Source: CAJXMH01 sp040220135
GTDB lineage: Bacteria; Bacteroidota; Bacteroidia; Flavobacteriales_E; Vicingaceae
Length of the DNA: 64,000 nt
NCBI GenBank assembly: GCA_040220135.1
Contig: JAVJTT010000004.1
Coordinates: 1 to 64,000, forward strand
Direction: 5' to 3'
The translations under genes and the position numbers were made by a program. The notes beneath the pieces were generated by a model. That model was not told the origin of the DNA. It did not search any database and saw nothing but the letters and a program-made list of their open reading frames with translations. Every line of letters starts with the position of its first letter. Within the stretch, counting starts at the first letter, position 1. Shown piece after piece: positions 1-7,284 of this stretch.

Positions 1-133
1 TTCCTATGCAGCGATATCATTCTAAATAATGTATCTAGCCAAAACTCCTTATCCCTCCTTCCTTGATTGATGGTTTATTCTGCTAATCTAATTCTTTCAC
101 TTAATTTAGATGCTTAACCCAAACATACGAGTC

Positions 134-144
134 AAAACGTTAGC
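134..144 (+). repeat. Left 11-bp direct repeat of a cassette-like unit
   Basis: AAAACGTTAGC here is repeated as AAAACGTTGGC at 916-926, 782 bp away, on either side of the toxin-antitoxin pair. The GTTAGCC at 139-145 is the exact reverse complement of GGCTAAC at 733-739, which overlaps the toxin stop codon. This is the pattern expected when a cassette has been inserted at a G^TT core site; that reading is inference. Confidence 0.45.
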
Positions 145-181
145 CAAAATGGGATGAAGTAGTTAGCTCAACCTATTTGCT

Positions 182-189
182 TAACTTTG
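182..189 (+). promoter_or_regulatory. TAnnTTTG -7 box of the toxin-antitoxin pair
   Basis: TAACTTTG matches the Bacteroidota -7 consensus TAnnTTTG and lies 16 nt before the antitoxin ATG. I see no convincing -33 TTG at the usual distance. Confidence 0.45.
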
Positions 190-205
190 AGAAAAAGCTT
201 TTGCC

Positions 206-430
206 ATGGATATCCAAAGCATAAAATCAGAATTAGTAAAAGGTATTCTACAAACCAACAGCAAAGAGTTATTGAATAAATTGTACTCTACTTTCAAAGC
301 AGAGAGTGTCGAAACTGACTTTTGGACTGAACTAACAGATGCTCAGAAAGCTGAGGTAGAATTAGGACTCAAACAAATAAAAAATGGAGACTACATTGAG
401 TTTGAAGACTTTCTGAAAAAAGTTTCATGA
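206..430 (+). CDS. Antitoxin of a ParE/RelE-type toxin-antitoxin pair
   Basis: A 74-residue acidic protein whose C-terminal half (FWTELTDAQKAEVELGLKQI, then NGDYIEFEDFLKK) resembles the short Bacteroidota addiction-module antitoxins with a W-x-E-L-[ST]-x-x-Q core and a (D/E)-rich tail. It should bind and neutralise the downstream toxin and, as in the family, repress its own promoter. The stop overlaps the toxin start by an ATGA, the classic coupling of antitoxin first and toxin second. The TAACTTTG box just upstream is the likely promoter and autoregulation point. Family assignment rests on size, composition and partner rather than on a strong motif. Confidence 0.75.
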   Translation: MDIQSIKSELVKGILQTNSKELLNKLYSTFKAESVETDFWTELTDAQKAEVELGLKQIKNGDYIEFEDFLKKVS

Positions 431-738
431 AGATTAGACTTTCCTCGTTAGCTGCTTACAAACTTGAACTGCTTGTAGAATACTTAGAAGAAAGATGGTC
501 TTCTAGAGTAAAGCTGAAATTTCTCAAAAAGCTTGAAAAAAGTTTAAATGTAGCTGCAAACAATCCTAATGTATTCCCACATAGTCAAATTAGACCTGAA
601 CTAAGAAAATTAGTCATAACCAAGCAAGCAACTGCGCTATACTTAATTGACTCAGACTCATTATTTGTAATCACCATTTTTGACACAAGGCAAGACCCCA
701 ATGAAATTGACAAAGAAATAAAAAAACACTTTGGCTAA
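427..738 (+). CDS. ParE/RelE-family toxin
   Basis: A 103-residue basic protein with the ParE-like layout: an N-terminal IRLSSLAAYKLELL helix, a W near residue 24, the P-x-x-FP turn (NPNVFPHS), an R-K-L-V-I-T strand, a Y-x-I strand (ALYLID) and the closing D-x-R-Q-x-P (DTRQDPNE). Family members act on gyrase (ParE) or ribosome-bound mRNA (RelE); which applies here cannot be told from sequence. Translation is coupled to the antitoxin by a 4-nt ATGA overlap. The stop codon TAA lies inside GGCTAAC, the presumed first half-site of an attC-like element, so the open reading frame ends exactly at the recombination-site boundary, as is common for integron-borne toxins. Confidence 0.85.
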   Translation: MKIRLSSLAAYKLELLVEYLEERWSSRVKLKFLKKLEKSLNVAANNPNVFPHSQIRPELRKLVITKQATALYLIDSDSLFVITIFDTRQDPNEIDKEIKKHFG

Positions 739-927
739 CAGCAACTATATCAAATGCTACTACTGAGAAAACCGACACTTCCACTCTATTTGCTCGCCAA
801 TCCCGAAGCTTCGGGATTGCCTTATAAAAAGTAAATTAGCCAATTGCCGTGGCAATTGGCTACCGGCTTTGCAAATAGAAATTGAAGTAGGTTTTAACAC
901 ACACTTGCCATAGGTAAAACGTTGGCG
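733..927 (+). other. attC-like recombination site (putative)
   Basis: The stretch begins with GGCTAAC and ends with GTTGGCG, matching the RYYYAAC/GTTRRRY logic of attC half-sites loosely. Between them the two arms fold back on each other: AAAACC plus TCTATTTGC on the left (near 765-793) pairs with GCAAATAGA plus GGTTTT on the right (871-895). Two further hairpins sit in the middle. The left boundary of the unit (GTTAGCC at 139) pairs perfectly with the GGCTAAC here, while the right half-site pairs less well, as expected if a circular cassette had carried its own matched pair. At about 195 nt it is longer than typical attC sites. No integrase gene is in the window. Confidence 0.4.
785..879. 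repeat. Three-armed palindromic element (cruciform)
   Basis: An outer 9-bp perfect stem (785-793 with 871-879) encloses two perfect hairpins: a 22-bp palindrome at 798-819 centred on AAGCTT, and a 12-bp stem with a 2-nt turn at 837-862 (TAGCCAATTGCC / GGCAATTGGCTA). Together they would form a three-way junction in single-stranded DNA or RNA. It sits in the 408-nt gene-free stretch 739-1146; I see no other gene there. It may be the variable terminal structure of an attC-like site, a transcription stop for the toxin gene, or a REP-like mobile repeat. Confidence 0.75.
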
Positions 928-1146
928 TGCATGTGGGTACGGTATACAAACATCCTTTACAGAGTTATATAAACATCGTTTACACTTTTTTTGCTAGGTA
1001 CTTTAATTCAGATAGACTAGGAGTTAAAATCAGGATTCTCGATCTAAAAATTGCAACCAAAGATCAATCAATTGGTCAGAGTTGTGACTAATTTAGTGCA
1101 AAGCGATGTATCTTTAAATGTATAAACAATTCTTAATTAACAATAA

Positions 1147-1479
1147 ATGAAAGCAAGCCTTACTTCAATAGAACTAAAAGGACCATTAAAGTTTTTTGCA
1201 TTGTCTAAAGAGGCGATGGGCATTATTAAACAATTAAAATCTACAAACTGCAAAGACTTTAAGAAAAAGGGCATTTGGACCAAACACTACACCATGACTT
1301 TATGGAATAATGAAAAAGAACTTAAAGAGTTTGCCACGAGTGGTGCCCACCTGAAGGCAATGAAAAAAAGCAGTCAAATTGCGAAGGAAATTAGGACCAT
1401 TACTGTTGACACTGATGTTCTTCCAGATTGGAAGAAAGCCAAAAAACTTTTAGAAGGTGGGAGAGTCTTTAAGTACTAA
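1147..1479 (+). CDS. ABM-like/DUF3291-type small protein
   Basis: A 110-residue cytosolic protein resembling the DUF3291 and antibiotic-biosynthesis-monooxygenase type of dimeric ferredoxin-like fold. The recognisable part is the central T-x-T-L-W-x-x-E-x-x-L-x-x-F-x-x-S-G-A-H stretch at residues 48-70 (MTLWNNEKELKEFATSGAHL), followed by A-M. The function in this family is generally unknown; some relatives are haem-degrading or monooxygenase enzymes, but no catalytic residue can be pinned down here. It stands alone, with a long AT-rich leader (739-1146) upstream and no gene for 312 nt downstream. Confidence 0.6.
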   Translation: MKASLTSIELKGPLKFFALSKEAMGIIKQLKSTNCKDFKKKGIWTKHYTMTLWNNEKELKEFATSGAHLKAMKKSSQIAKEIRTITVDTDVLPDWKKAKKLLEGGRVFKY

Positions 1480-1791
1480 ACCTTATTTAACAACAGGCAA
1501 CAAGAACGTTGAAATATCCGGAATGAAGGGAATGCCAAATATTGAGCACCTACACTTTAATTGTCTTAAGCTCCAAAAGACTGGATTCAATCCCCATTGA
1601 CAGCATTGGTCATGACAAGATTTCTGAATTGAAAAGAAATCAATTTTTAAAGCATAAAAACTAACAATCCTGTCTACTATATTTCACTCCTAAAAACAAC
1701 CTCCTTTTCCCCTTCCACAAACTACTCTGCCTTAAACATTTGTCTATCGTTTCAGTACCTTTAGTGCATCCCAAATGCTAAACCAATTGAT
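1480..1791. other. Gene-free stretch upstream of the SpoIIE phosphatase
   Basis: I find no convincing gene here. The only signal is TACCTTTA at 1756-1763, a near match to the -7 box, 28 nt before the next start codon. A short open stretch near 1540-1664 has no start site of quality and no recognisable similarity. Confidence 0.5.
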
Positions 1792-3981
1792 TTGAATAAG
1801 TCCTTAAGCCTTTGCCTTTTTCTTTGTTGTAGTCTGCTTTGCCAAGCGACTATCAACAATCAAGACCAAGCAAAAATAGATTCCCTCAAACAAGTGGTGC
1901 TTCACTCTACCGACCAGTTGGCTATTTTACGCGCCATGCTCACTTGGGATGACATGATCTACATTTCTGATCCGGCACTTGACTTTGAACTAAATCTAAA
2001 AATTGACAGCCTTTGCAAAATCATTCCGCAAGATGACCTCAGCGAAGAAGAAAAAGAATACCTAATAAAATCAAGGTCATATGCCTTAAACAATTTGGGT
2101 AATCTATATACCCACAAAGGCAAATACCACCAAGCTATTTCATACTTTCAACAAAGTTTAGCCATTGATCAAGAGAAAGGCTACCAATTAAGCATTGCCA
2201 ATGCTTACAACAACATGGCTTTGGTTTACAAAAAGCAAGGCAAGTACGCCAAAGCCATTGAACTGCAAACCAAAGGCTTAAAAATTCGAGAGGCCATCAA
2301 CTACCAACAAGGCATTGCCCACTCTTTGCACAACATTGGTTCCATTTACAAAGCCCAGGGTGATTACTCCACAGCGACTAACTACTTCAAACGCAGCTTG
2401 ATCATTGAAAAAGAACTCAACAATCAAGAAGGGATTGCGAGTTCTTACAATGTGATCGGCGAAATGTTTAAACAACAAGAGCAACTAGATTCTGCTCAGC
2501 TGTACATAAGTCGTGGTCTGGAAATTCGAAAATCGATTGGTGACAAAGAAGGCATTTCTAATTCGCTACTCGACCTTGGCAACTTGGAGTTTAAACAAGA
2601 GAAATACGGCCAAGCCTTGGCTTATTACCAGGAAAGCTTAGAGCAATTAAATGGCTTAGAAGTCCCCTCTAACAAAGCCAATTGCTTGCACAATATGGCG
2701 CTGGTTTATCAAGCTAGAGGTGCTTACAGCCAAGCGCTAAAGTTGGCAGTCCATGCCTTTGGTTTAGCTGAATCGGTAGGCCAATTGGAATTGGTAAGCG
2801 ATATTGCAAAAACACTTTCTTCCCTCTATAAAGAGCAAGGAAACACAAGGCTAGCCTTGCAATACTATGAAAGACACATCCAGTCTCGCGATAGCCTAGA
2901 AAGTGAACGAAACAAAAGAGAAGTTATTCGACAGGCCTATAAATACGAGTACGAAAAGCAAGCCAGCGCCGATAGCATAAAAAATGCAGAAGCAAAAAAG
3001 TTGACAGATGCCCAATTAACTGCTCAAAAGGCCCAATTGGAAAAAGAAGAAACTCAACGTTATGCCCTCTTTTGGGGACTTGGCTTATTGGCTTTGTTTG
3101 GAGGGGTGATGTACAACCGTTTTCGTCTTACCAAGCAACAAAGAGACATTATTGAAGAGCAAAAAAACTTGGTCGAGGATCAAAAAATTGAGGTTGAAGA
3201 AGCACACAACCAACTATCGGTTAAAAATCAAGAGATCTTAGACTCCATCGTGTATGCCAAACGCATACAAACCGCTATTCTACCCCCTATTCGATTGGTA
3301 AAAGAATACTTACAAAACAGCTTTATTTACTACCAACCTAAAGATGTAGTGGCAGGTGATTTTTATTGGATGGAAACAGTAGGTAAGATCGTTTACTTTG
3401 CTGCCGCAGACTGCACCGGACATGGTGTTCCGGGTGCCATGGTTTCGGTAATCTGCGTCAATGGATTGAATCGTGCGGTAAGAGAATTTGAGCTACGAGA
3501 TCCGGCGAAGATATTAGATAAAACCAGAGAGTTGGTGATCAAAGAATTCGAGAAAAGTGAGGAGGAAGTGAAAGATGGCATGGACATTTCACTGTGCGCT
3601 TTAAATCTAAAAAATAACGAACTGCATTGGTCAGGTGCCAATAACCCCTTGTGGATTGTAAGATTAGGAAGCGATGAAATTGAGGAGATAAAAGCCAACA
3701 AACAACCCATAGGACAATTTGACCTGGCCAAATCTTTTACTTCGCATGTAGTTCAGTTGAATCAAGGAGACACCCTCTACATCTTCTCTGACGGCTTCCC
3801 AGATCAATTTGGCGGTGAAAAAGGCAAGAAATACAAAAGCGGAAAGTTTAAACGCACTTTAGTGGAACTTTCGAAGCAAGACATTAGCACTCAAAAGCAG
3901 TTGCTGAAAAATGAGTTTGAAGATTGGAAAGGAGAGAACGAACAATTGGATGATGTTTGCATTATTGGGGTGAAGATATGA
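1792..3981 (+). CDS. TPR-SpoIIE/PP2C-type serine phosphatase, membrane anchored
   Basis: A 729-aa signalling protein. An N-terminal signal peptide (residues 1-19) is followed by about seven tetratricopeptide repeats (about 90-370, with units such as LGNLYTHKGKYHQAISYFQQ), a transmembrane helix near 423-443, a coiled coil (about 447-485) and a C-terminal SpoIIE-type PP2C domain. Metal-binding acidic motifs are visible: AGDFYW near 521, DCTGHGVPGAMVS near 540, SDGFPDQFGG near 666 and DDVCIIGV at the end. The family dephosphorylates anti-sigma-antagonist or similar proteins; here the periplasmic TPRs probably sense a partner and the phosphatase faces the cytoplasm. The start is TTG, since no in-frame ATG lies nearby and the signal peptide begins right there. 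The last six codons lie within a hairpin repeat that continues downstream. Confidence 0.9.
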   Translation: MNKSLSLCLFLCCSLLCQATINNQDQAKIDSLKQVVLHSTDQLAILRAMLTWDDMIYISDPALDFELNLKIDSLCKIIPQDDLSEEEKEYLIKSRSYALNNLGNLYTHKGKYHQAISYFQQSLAIDQEKGYQLSIANAYNNMALVYKKQGKYAKAIELQTKGLKIREAINYQQGIAHSLHNIGSIYKAQGDYSTATNYFKRSLIIEKELNNQEGIASSYNVIGEMFKQQEQLDSAQLYISRGLEIRKSIGDKEGISNSLLDLGNLEFKQEKYGQALAYYQESLEQLNGLEVPSNKANCLHNMALVYQARGAYSQALKLAVHAFGLAESVGQLELVSDIAKTLSSLYKEQGNTRLALQYYERHIQSRDSLESERNKREVIRQAYKYEYEKQASADSIKNAEAKKLTDAQLTAQKAQLEKEETQRYALFWGLGLLALFGGVMYNRFRLTKQQRDIIEEQKNLVEDQKIEVEEAHNQLSVKNQEILDSIVYAKRIQTAILPPIRLVKEYLQNSFIYYQPKDVVAGDFYWMETVGKIVYFAAADCTGHGVPGAMVSVICVNGLNRAVREFELRDPAKILDKTRELVIKEFEKSEEEVKDGMDISLCALNLKNNELHWSGANNPLWIVRLGSDEIEEIKANKQPIGQFDLAKSFTSHVVQLNQGDTLYIFSDGFPDQFGGEKGKKYKSGKFKRTLVELSKQDISTQKQLLKNEFEDWKGENEQLDDVCIIGVKI

Positions 3982-4102
3982 ACCCAATAGTGCAGTTTAT
4001 GCTGAGCCTGTCGAAGCATAATAGGTGTAAAGCTATGAACACCTATGGAGCAATTTATGCTAAGCGCTGTCGAAGTATTATTGGGCTTCAGCTTTGAAGC
4101 AC
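3961..4102. repeat. 2.5-copy degenerate hairpin repeat
   Basis: Two units of 57 and 59 nt (3961-4017 and 4018-4076) and a partial third (4077-4102). Each starts with a hairpin whose loop reads (G)TGAAGATATGAA or TGTAAAGCTATGAA (for example ATAGGTGT / ACACCTAT at 4021-4048), followed by TTATGCTGAGCCTGTCGAAG or a close variant. The TGAGCCTGTCGAAG core is a familiar dispersed repeat of Flavobacteriia intergenic regions (established knowledge, not searched). The first unit includes the last codons of the phosphatase gene. Confidence 0.75.
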
Positions 4103-4185
4103 TTTGCAATAACTCAAAAAAGCAAAGACTAAACCGCTTTTTATCATGGGTTACAGACCTTACAAAGAATGCAGAGGATAACTCT

Positions 4186-4193
4186 TACCTTAG
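4186..4193 (+). promoter_or_regulatory. Possible -7 box six nt before an ATG
   Basis: TACCTTAG is one mismatch from TAnnTTTG and ends six nt before the ATG at 4200. If used, the transcript would have almost no leader. Confidence 0.3.
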
Positions 4194-4199
4194 CCTTAA

Positions 4200-4622
4200 A
4201 TGACTGACAAGCATCATCCTAATTTTGCAAAAGTGCAAGACTATTTGAATCAGTTTTCCATTAGTCTTGAAAAAGATGCCATTGGCTTTCGCCCGAAGTA
4301 TAGCTTCCAAGAGCTTCGAATTCCTATTTCAAAAATTGAAACTGTACAATTTAGCCGTGCTCAAGTTCCTTTTTGGCACAAAGTCTTTTTTTGGTTGCTG
4401 CGACTGTCTAGTTATCGTTCTTCCTTTTTTATGCGAGACCTGTATCGAAATGAGCACGGACGGTATGACTACCGCTACTTTTATGACTTCACCCTGATCC
4501 TACATAATGGAATTTCTCATGCAAAATATTTGAAAGAATTTGATGTCTTTAAAATGAAAGAAGTGATCGACTACCTCAATCAATACCTTGCTGAACATAA
4601 TAAATCCAATTACCGTTTTTAA
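4200..4622 (+). CDS. Hypothetical protein, possibly membrane associated
   Basis: A 140-aa protein I do not recognise. It has a basic, aromatic-rich middle (VPFWHKVFFWLLRLSSYRSS, about residues 58-77) that could lie in or on a membrane, between more polar flanks; the N-terminal half looks like a PH-like or YcxB-like strand pattern (ISLEKDAIGFRPKYSFQELR, then ISKIETVQFSR), which is a guess. It is followed 5 nt later by a small membrane protein and the two very likely form one transcript. Confidence 0.55.
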   Translation: MTDKHHPNFAKVQDYLNQFSISLEKDAIGFRPKYSFQELRIPISKIETVQFSRAQVPFWHKVFFWLLRLSSYRSSFFMRDLYRNEHGRYDYRYFYDFTLILHNGISHAKYLKEFDVFKMKEVIDYLNQYLAEHNKSNYRF

Positions 4623-4627
4623 TAAAA

Positions 4628-4861
4628 ATGTTATTCTTTCGTATCATCAGCGGTTTCATCTTAGGCTTGTCTCCCTTGAGCTTGTTCTTCTTTTTCGGAA
4701 GCTTAATCTACATTTACCAACCGAATGGTTTTGGCATAACCTCATTTTGTTTATTAAGTATAGTCGGGTTTTATTTGGGATACCGCATATTTAAAAGAGT
4801 AGTTGAAATTGGCCCCATTGCCTATTTAACTGAAATAAGAACCTTTAAAAAACAAAGCTAG
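4628..4861 (+). CDS. Small two-helix membrane protein
   Basis: A 77-aa protein with two hydrophobic segments (about residues 5-30 and 36-56) separated by a short IYQPNGFG loop and ending in a basic tail. It starts 5 nt after the upstream hypothetical gene, so it is probably co-translated and may be its membrane partner. No family recognised. Confidence 0.6.
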   Translation: MLFFRIISGFILGLSPLSLFFFFGSLIYIYQPNGFGITSFCLLSIVGFYLGYRIFKRVVEIGPIAYLTEIRTFKKQS

Positions 4862-4967
4862 TATCACTTACTTAGAACTCCTTAATTCTAAATCCACTTA
4901 GAGCTACTAGCCTTACCAAAGCTTAGTTAATAAAGTACTTGTCTCTAAGAATGTACCGATTAAAATT

Positions 4968-4975
4968 TACCTTTG
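4968..4975 (+). promoter_or_regulatory. TAnnTTTG -7 box four nt before an ATG
   Basis: TACCTTTG is a perfect match to the Bacteroidota -7 consensus and ends four nt before the ATG at 4980. Transcription normally starts a few nt after the box, so the message would be leaderless or nearly so. A TTG at 4939-4941 is too far away to be a normal -33 partner. Confidence 0.5.
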
Positions 4976-4979
4976 TTCC

Positions 4980-5810
4980 ATGATACTACTCTTGAATCGA
5001 AAAAAGGTGCTCCTTCATTTTTTAAAAGCCTGTTCATTATTGTTGCTTATTGCGCTAATTGCTACTGCTTGCTCAAAAGAAGAAAATGAGGAGGAGATCA
5101 CAGTTTTACAAGAGGTTTCTAATACTAACACAGACACAAGCAGCGCACCGGTAGACACTACGAAAACTCCAAATTCTAGGAATAGCTTTATTGATGCAAG
5201 AGATGGCAATGGCTATACTTTTGTAAGCATTGGATCTCAAGTATGGATGGCAGAAAACTTAAAATATTTACCTGCCGTTGTACCTTCTGACTCTAGCTCC
5301 TTTAAGGTTCCGCTCTATTACGTTTATGGCTATCAAGGAAATGATACTGCTGCGGCTAAAGCAACTGATAATTACCGAAATTATGGGGTCTTGTACAACT
5401 TTTCTGCTGCTGCTCAAGGGGGTGCTCTGGATCCGGAGATTCCCAATCAAATAAAGGGTGTTTGTCCTGAAGGATGGCATTTACCGACAGATGCAGAGTG
5501 GACTCAACTAACTGACTATTTAGGAGGCAGACCCTTTGCAGGAGGAAAACTTAAAGCTACTGATACCACTTTTTGGAAGAGTCCAAACACCGCTGCCACT
5601 AATGAAACTGGTTTCACTGCATTGCCTGCTGGATTTAGAGCAAGTAATAACAAATTTGAAGACATTCGGAAAAATGCCTTTTTCTGGAGTGCAACCGAAA
5701 ATGGCGCTAATCTAGCTTGGTTTCGAAATATGTCGCACCTCTATGGTGATGTTTACCGCATCGACTTTTTCAAAGAATCTGCGCTTTGCGTTAGGTGCAT
5801 CCGCGATTAG
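4980..5810 (+). CDS. FISUMP-domain lipoprotein
   Basis: A 276-aa lipoprotein: hydrophobic N-terminus, lipobox LIATAC with cysteine 31, then an acidic SKEENEEE stretch like the surface-export signals of Bacteroidota lipoproteins, a Thr/Ser-rich linker, and a Fib_succ_major (FISUMP) domain from about residue 75 to the end. Domain hallmarks are RDGNGYTFVSIGSQVWMAEN, NYGVLYNFSAA, CPEGWHLPTDAEWTQL, the L-P-A-G-F-R stretch and FFWSATE. These C-type-lectin-like domains are found in surface proteins of unknown ligand. Its own TACCTTTG box is right before the start. The following genes are also envelope proteins but have separate upstream gaps. Confidence 0.9.
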   Translation: MILLLNRKKVLLHFLKACSLLLLIALIATACSKEENEEEITVLQEVSNTNTDTSSAPVDTTKTPNSRNSFIDARDGNGYTFVSIGSQVWMAENLKYLPAVVPSDSSSFKVPLYYVYGYQGNDTAAAKATDNYRNYGVLYNFSAAAQGGALDPEIPNQIKGVCPEGWHLPTDAEWTQLTDYLGGRPFAGGKLKATDTTFWKSPNTAATNETGFTALPAGFRASNNKFEDIRKNAFFWSATENGANLAWFRNMSHLYGDVYRIDFFKESALCVRCIRD

Positions 5811-5975
5811 TTCAAGTAAAACAAGCTTCTGTTGGGAGCTTTCCCCTTTTCTTTCACCCTAATTTACCCTCCAAACCTTTGCCACATTATTAAGCTTTTG
5901 CAAACACCTATTATTGTGAGAATAATGGATTGCAACTGTTCCTTAGGTATTTCAACAACTTTCAGCAAGACTTTC

Positions 5976-5983
5976 TATCTTTG
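5976..5983 (+). promoter_or_regulatory. TAnnTTTG -7 box of the PspC gene
   Basis: TATCTTTG matches the consensus exactly and lies 22 nt before the ATG at 6005. It falls inside the longer reading frame that opens at 5930, which argues that translation starts at 6005. Confidence 0.5.
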
Positions 5984-6004
5984 AATAAACCAAAACCCAT
6001 TTAC

Positions 6005-6154
6005 ATGATTTTAGGAGTTTCTGCCTGGCTCAGTGAAAAGTTATCTTGGGATGTGGGCCTTATCCGCATTGCCTTTGTGGTGGCTGTTTTATTTTTTGGC
6101 ACCGGTATTGGCTTGTATCTAATTCTTTGGCTTGTAAAAGTTTTTTCTAAATAA
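6005..6154 (+). CDS. PspC-domain miniprotein
   Basis: A 49-aa membrane protein matching the PspC domain almost from end to end: G-x-S-A-W-L-S-E-K (the GGLAEYFG equivalent), DVGLIRIAFVVAVL, then G-x-G-I-x-L-Y-L-I-L-W-L-V (residues 34-46). PspC family proteins sit in the inner membrane and take part in envelope stress or act as toxin-like regulators; no partner such as PspB is adjacent. An earlier in-frame start at 5930 exists but the domain begins at the Met I have chosen and a -7 box lies between the two. Confidence 0.75.
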   Translation: MILGVSAWLSEKLSWDVGLIRIAFVVAVLFFGTGIGLYLILWLVKVFSK

Positions 6155-6206
6155 GTCTAGAATTATCCGGAAAGAAACAGCGGAGTCTAGTCATCAGAGA
6201 AACGGG

Positions 6207-6214
6207 TACATTTG
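6207..6214 (+). promoter_or_regulatory. TAnnTTTG -7 box of the LRR lipoprotein gene
   Basis: TACATTTG matches the consensus, 36 nt before the ATG at 6250. No clear -33 element. Confidence 0.45.
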
Positions 6215-6249
6215 CATTCTGTTTTTTACCGACTTAATCAGAAAACAAA

Positions 6250-7167
6250 ATGATCAAACCATCTCAAATTCTTTATCCGACCTTATTACTTTTCATTGCC
6301 TTTTGCTTCAGTGCTTGCAAAGAGGAAGAAGACTTTAGCCCGACCAGCACCCCAAGCCAATACATCACCATTCCTGATGAAAATTTTGAAAAGAACCTGA
6401 TTCGTCAAGGTATAGATTCAGACAGTACGGTAAACCAAAAAATGTTAAGGAGCGATGCTGAAAAAGTAAAGCACTTAGATTTAAATGCGGTGCAAATGAC
6501 ATTTAAAGTTTTAGACTTGAAAGGCATTGAAGGTTTTTCGCAGTTGAGATATTTGAACGCCTCGAGCCAAAAATTACAATCCGTAAACCTCAGTCAGAAC
6601 AAATTATTAGAAGTCTTGATGCTATCTAATAACCTAATTCAGCAAATTACGCTAAGCAGCAATACGGAACTAAAGTCATTAGGCATTTCCGGAAATACAC
6701 TTCATTCAATTAATGGCTTAGCTAATTTAAATCGGCTCAAAGAACTCTACCTCTCTTCAAACGATTTACAGCAACTTAATCTCCTGAATGATTCTTTGGA
6801 ACTTTTAGAGTGCAGCAGTAATCAGTTAACAAGCTTAGATATAACAAAGGCAAAGCGTTTAAAAACGGTGGCTGCAATCAACAACCAACTTAGCTCGCTC
6901 GAACTTACAAACAACTCTTTATTGGTAAATCTAATCCTTGCCGGAAATCAATTCCAAGAAATCGACATCTCTCAAAACCAAAACTTGCAAATCTTTTACG
7001 TAGCCTCTAACCTACTAACTGAATTGGATGTCAGCCATAATCAAGCTTTGATTGATTTAGAAGTAGTCCAAAACCCGAACTTAAATTGCATTAAGATTGG
7101 GGCTGATCAGCAAATACACCATGTTTCGAAAGATAGTCATCAAAATTTAAGCACAAACTGCCCATAA
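6250..7167 (+). CDS. Leucine-rich-repeat lipoprotein
   Basis: A 305-aa lipoprotein: lipobox CFSAC with cysteine 23 followed by KEEED, a typical N-terminal cap of Bacteroidota LRR proteins (IPDENFEKNLIRQGIDSD at about 39-56), then some nine LRR units of about 20-22 residues between 75 and 285, including LKELYLSSNDLQQLNLLND and LTELDVSHNQ. The last repeats end with a disulfide-like pair of cysteines (NLNCIKIG and STNC). This is an internalin-like surface protein, probably a protein or glycan binder on the outer leaflet; ligand unknown. It has its own -7 box. Confidence 0.88.
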   Translation: MIKPSQILYPTLLLFIAFCFSACKEEEDFSPTSTPSQYITIPDENFEKNLIRQGIDSDSTVNQKMLRSDAEKVKHLDLNAVQMTFKVLDLKGIEGFSQLRYLNASSQKLQSVNLSQNKLLEVLMLSNNLIQQITLSSNTELKSLGISGNTLHSINGLANLNRLKELYLSSNDLQQLNLLNDSLELLECSSNQLTSLDITKAKRLKTVAAINNQLSSLELTNNSLLVNLILAGNQFQEIDISQNQNLQIFYVASNLLTELDVSHNQALIDLEVVQNPNLNCIKIGADQQIHHVSKDSHQNLSTNCP

Positions 7168-7284
7168 CCAAAATCATTTGCGATTAAAAATTGTGAAGAA
7201 AGCAGATTAAGCTTTCATTAAATTTCAACTTAGTCTTATTAAAATCAATTCATTAAGTGTAATTTCAGTGCAAATTATTTAGCA

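Noticed and set aside
139..739. GTTAGCC and GGCTAAC as terminal inverted repeats of an insertion sequence.
   Set aside because: No transposase between them, only a toxin-antitoxin pair; a cassette explanation fits better, with the direct repeat outside.
1540..1664. A short open stretch after the ABM-like gene (S-S-K-R-L-D-S-I-P type residues).
   Set aside because: Too short, no start signal, and no family resemblance; could be a gene remnant but nothing supports that.
3891..4109. A minus-strand 72-codon frame over the hairpin repeat, with the LRQAQHKL string.
   Set aside because: It is the reverse reading of the repeat and of the phosphatase gene end; no start context, and similar frames are known artefacts of this repeat.
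4588..4794. A frame overlapping the two small genes at 4200 and 4628.
   Set aside because: Out of frame with both; the small membrane protein in the other frame is a better gene with a 5-nt junction.
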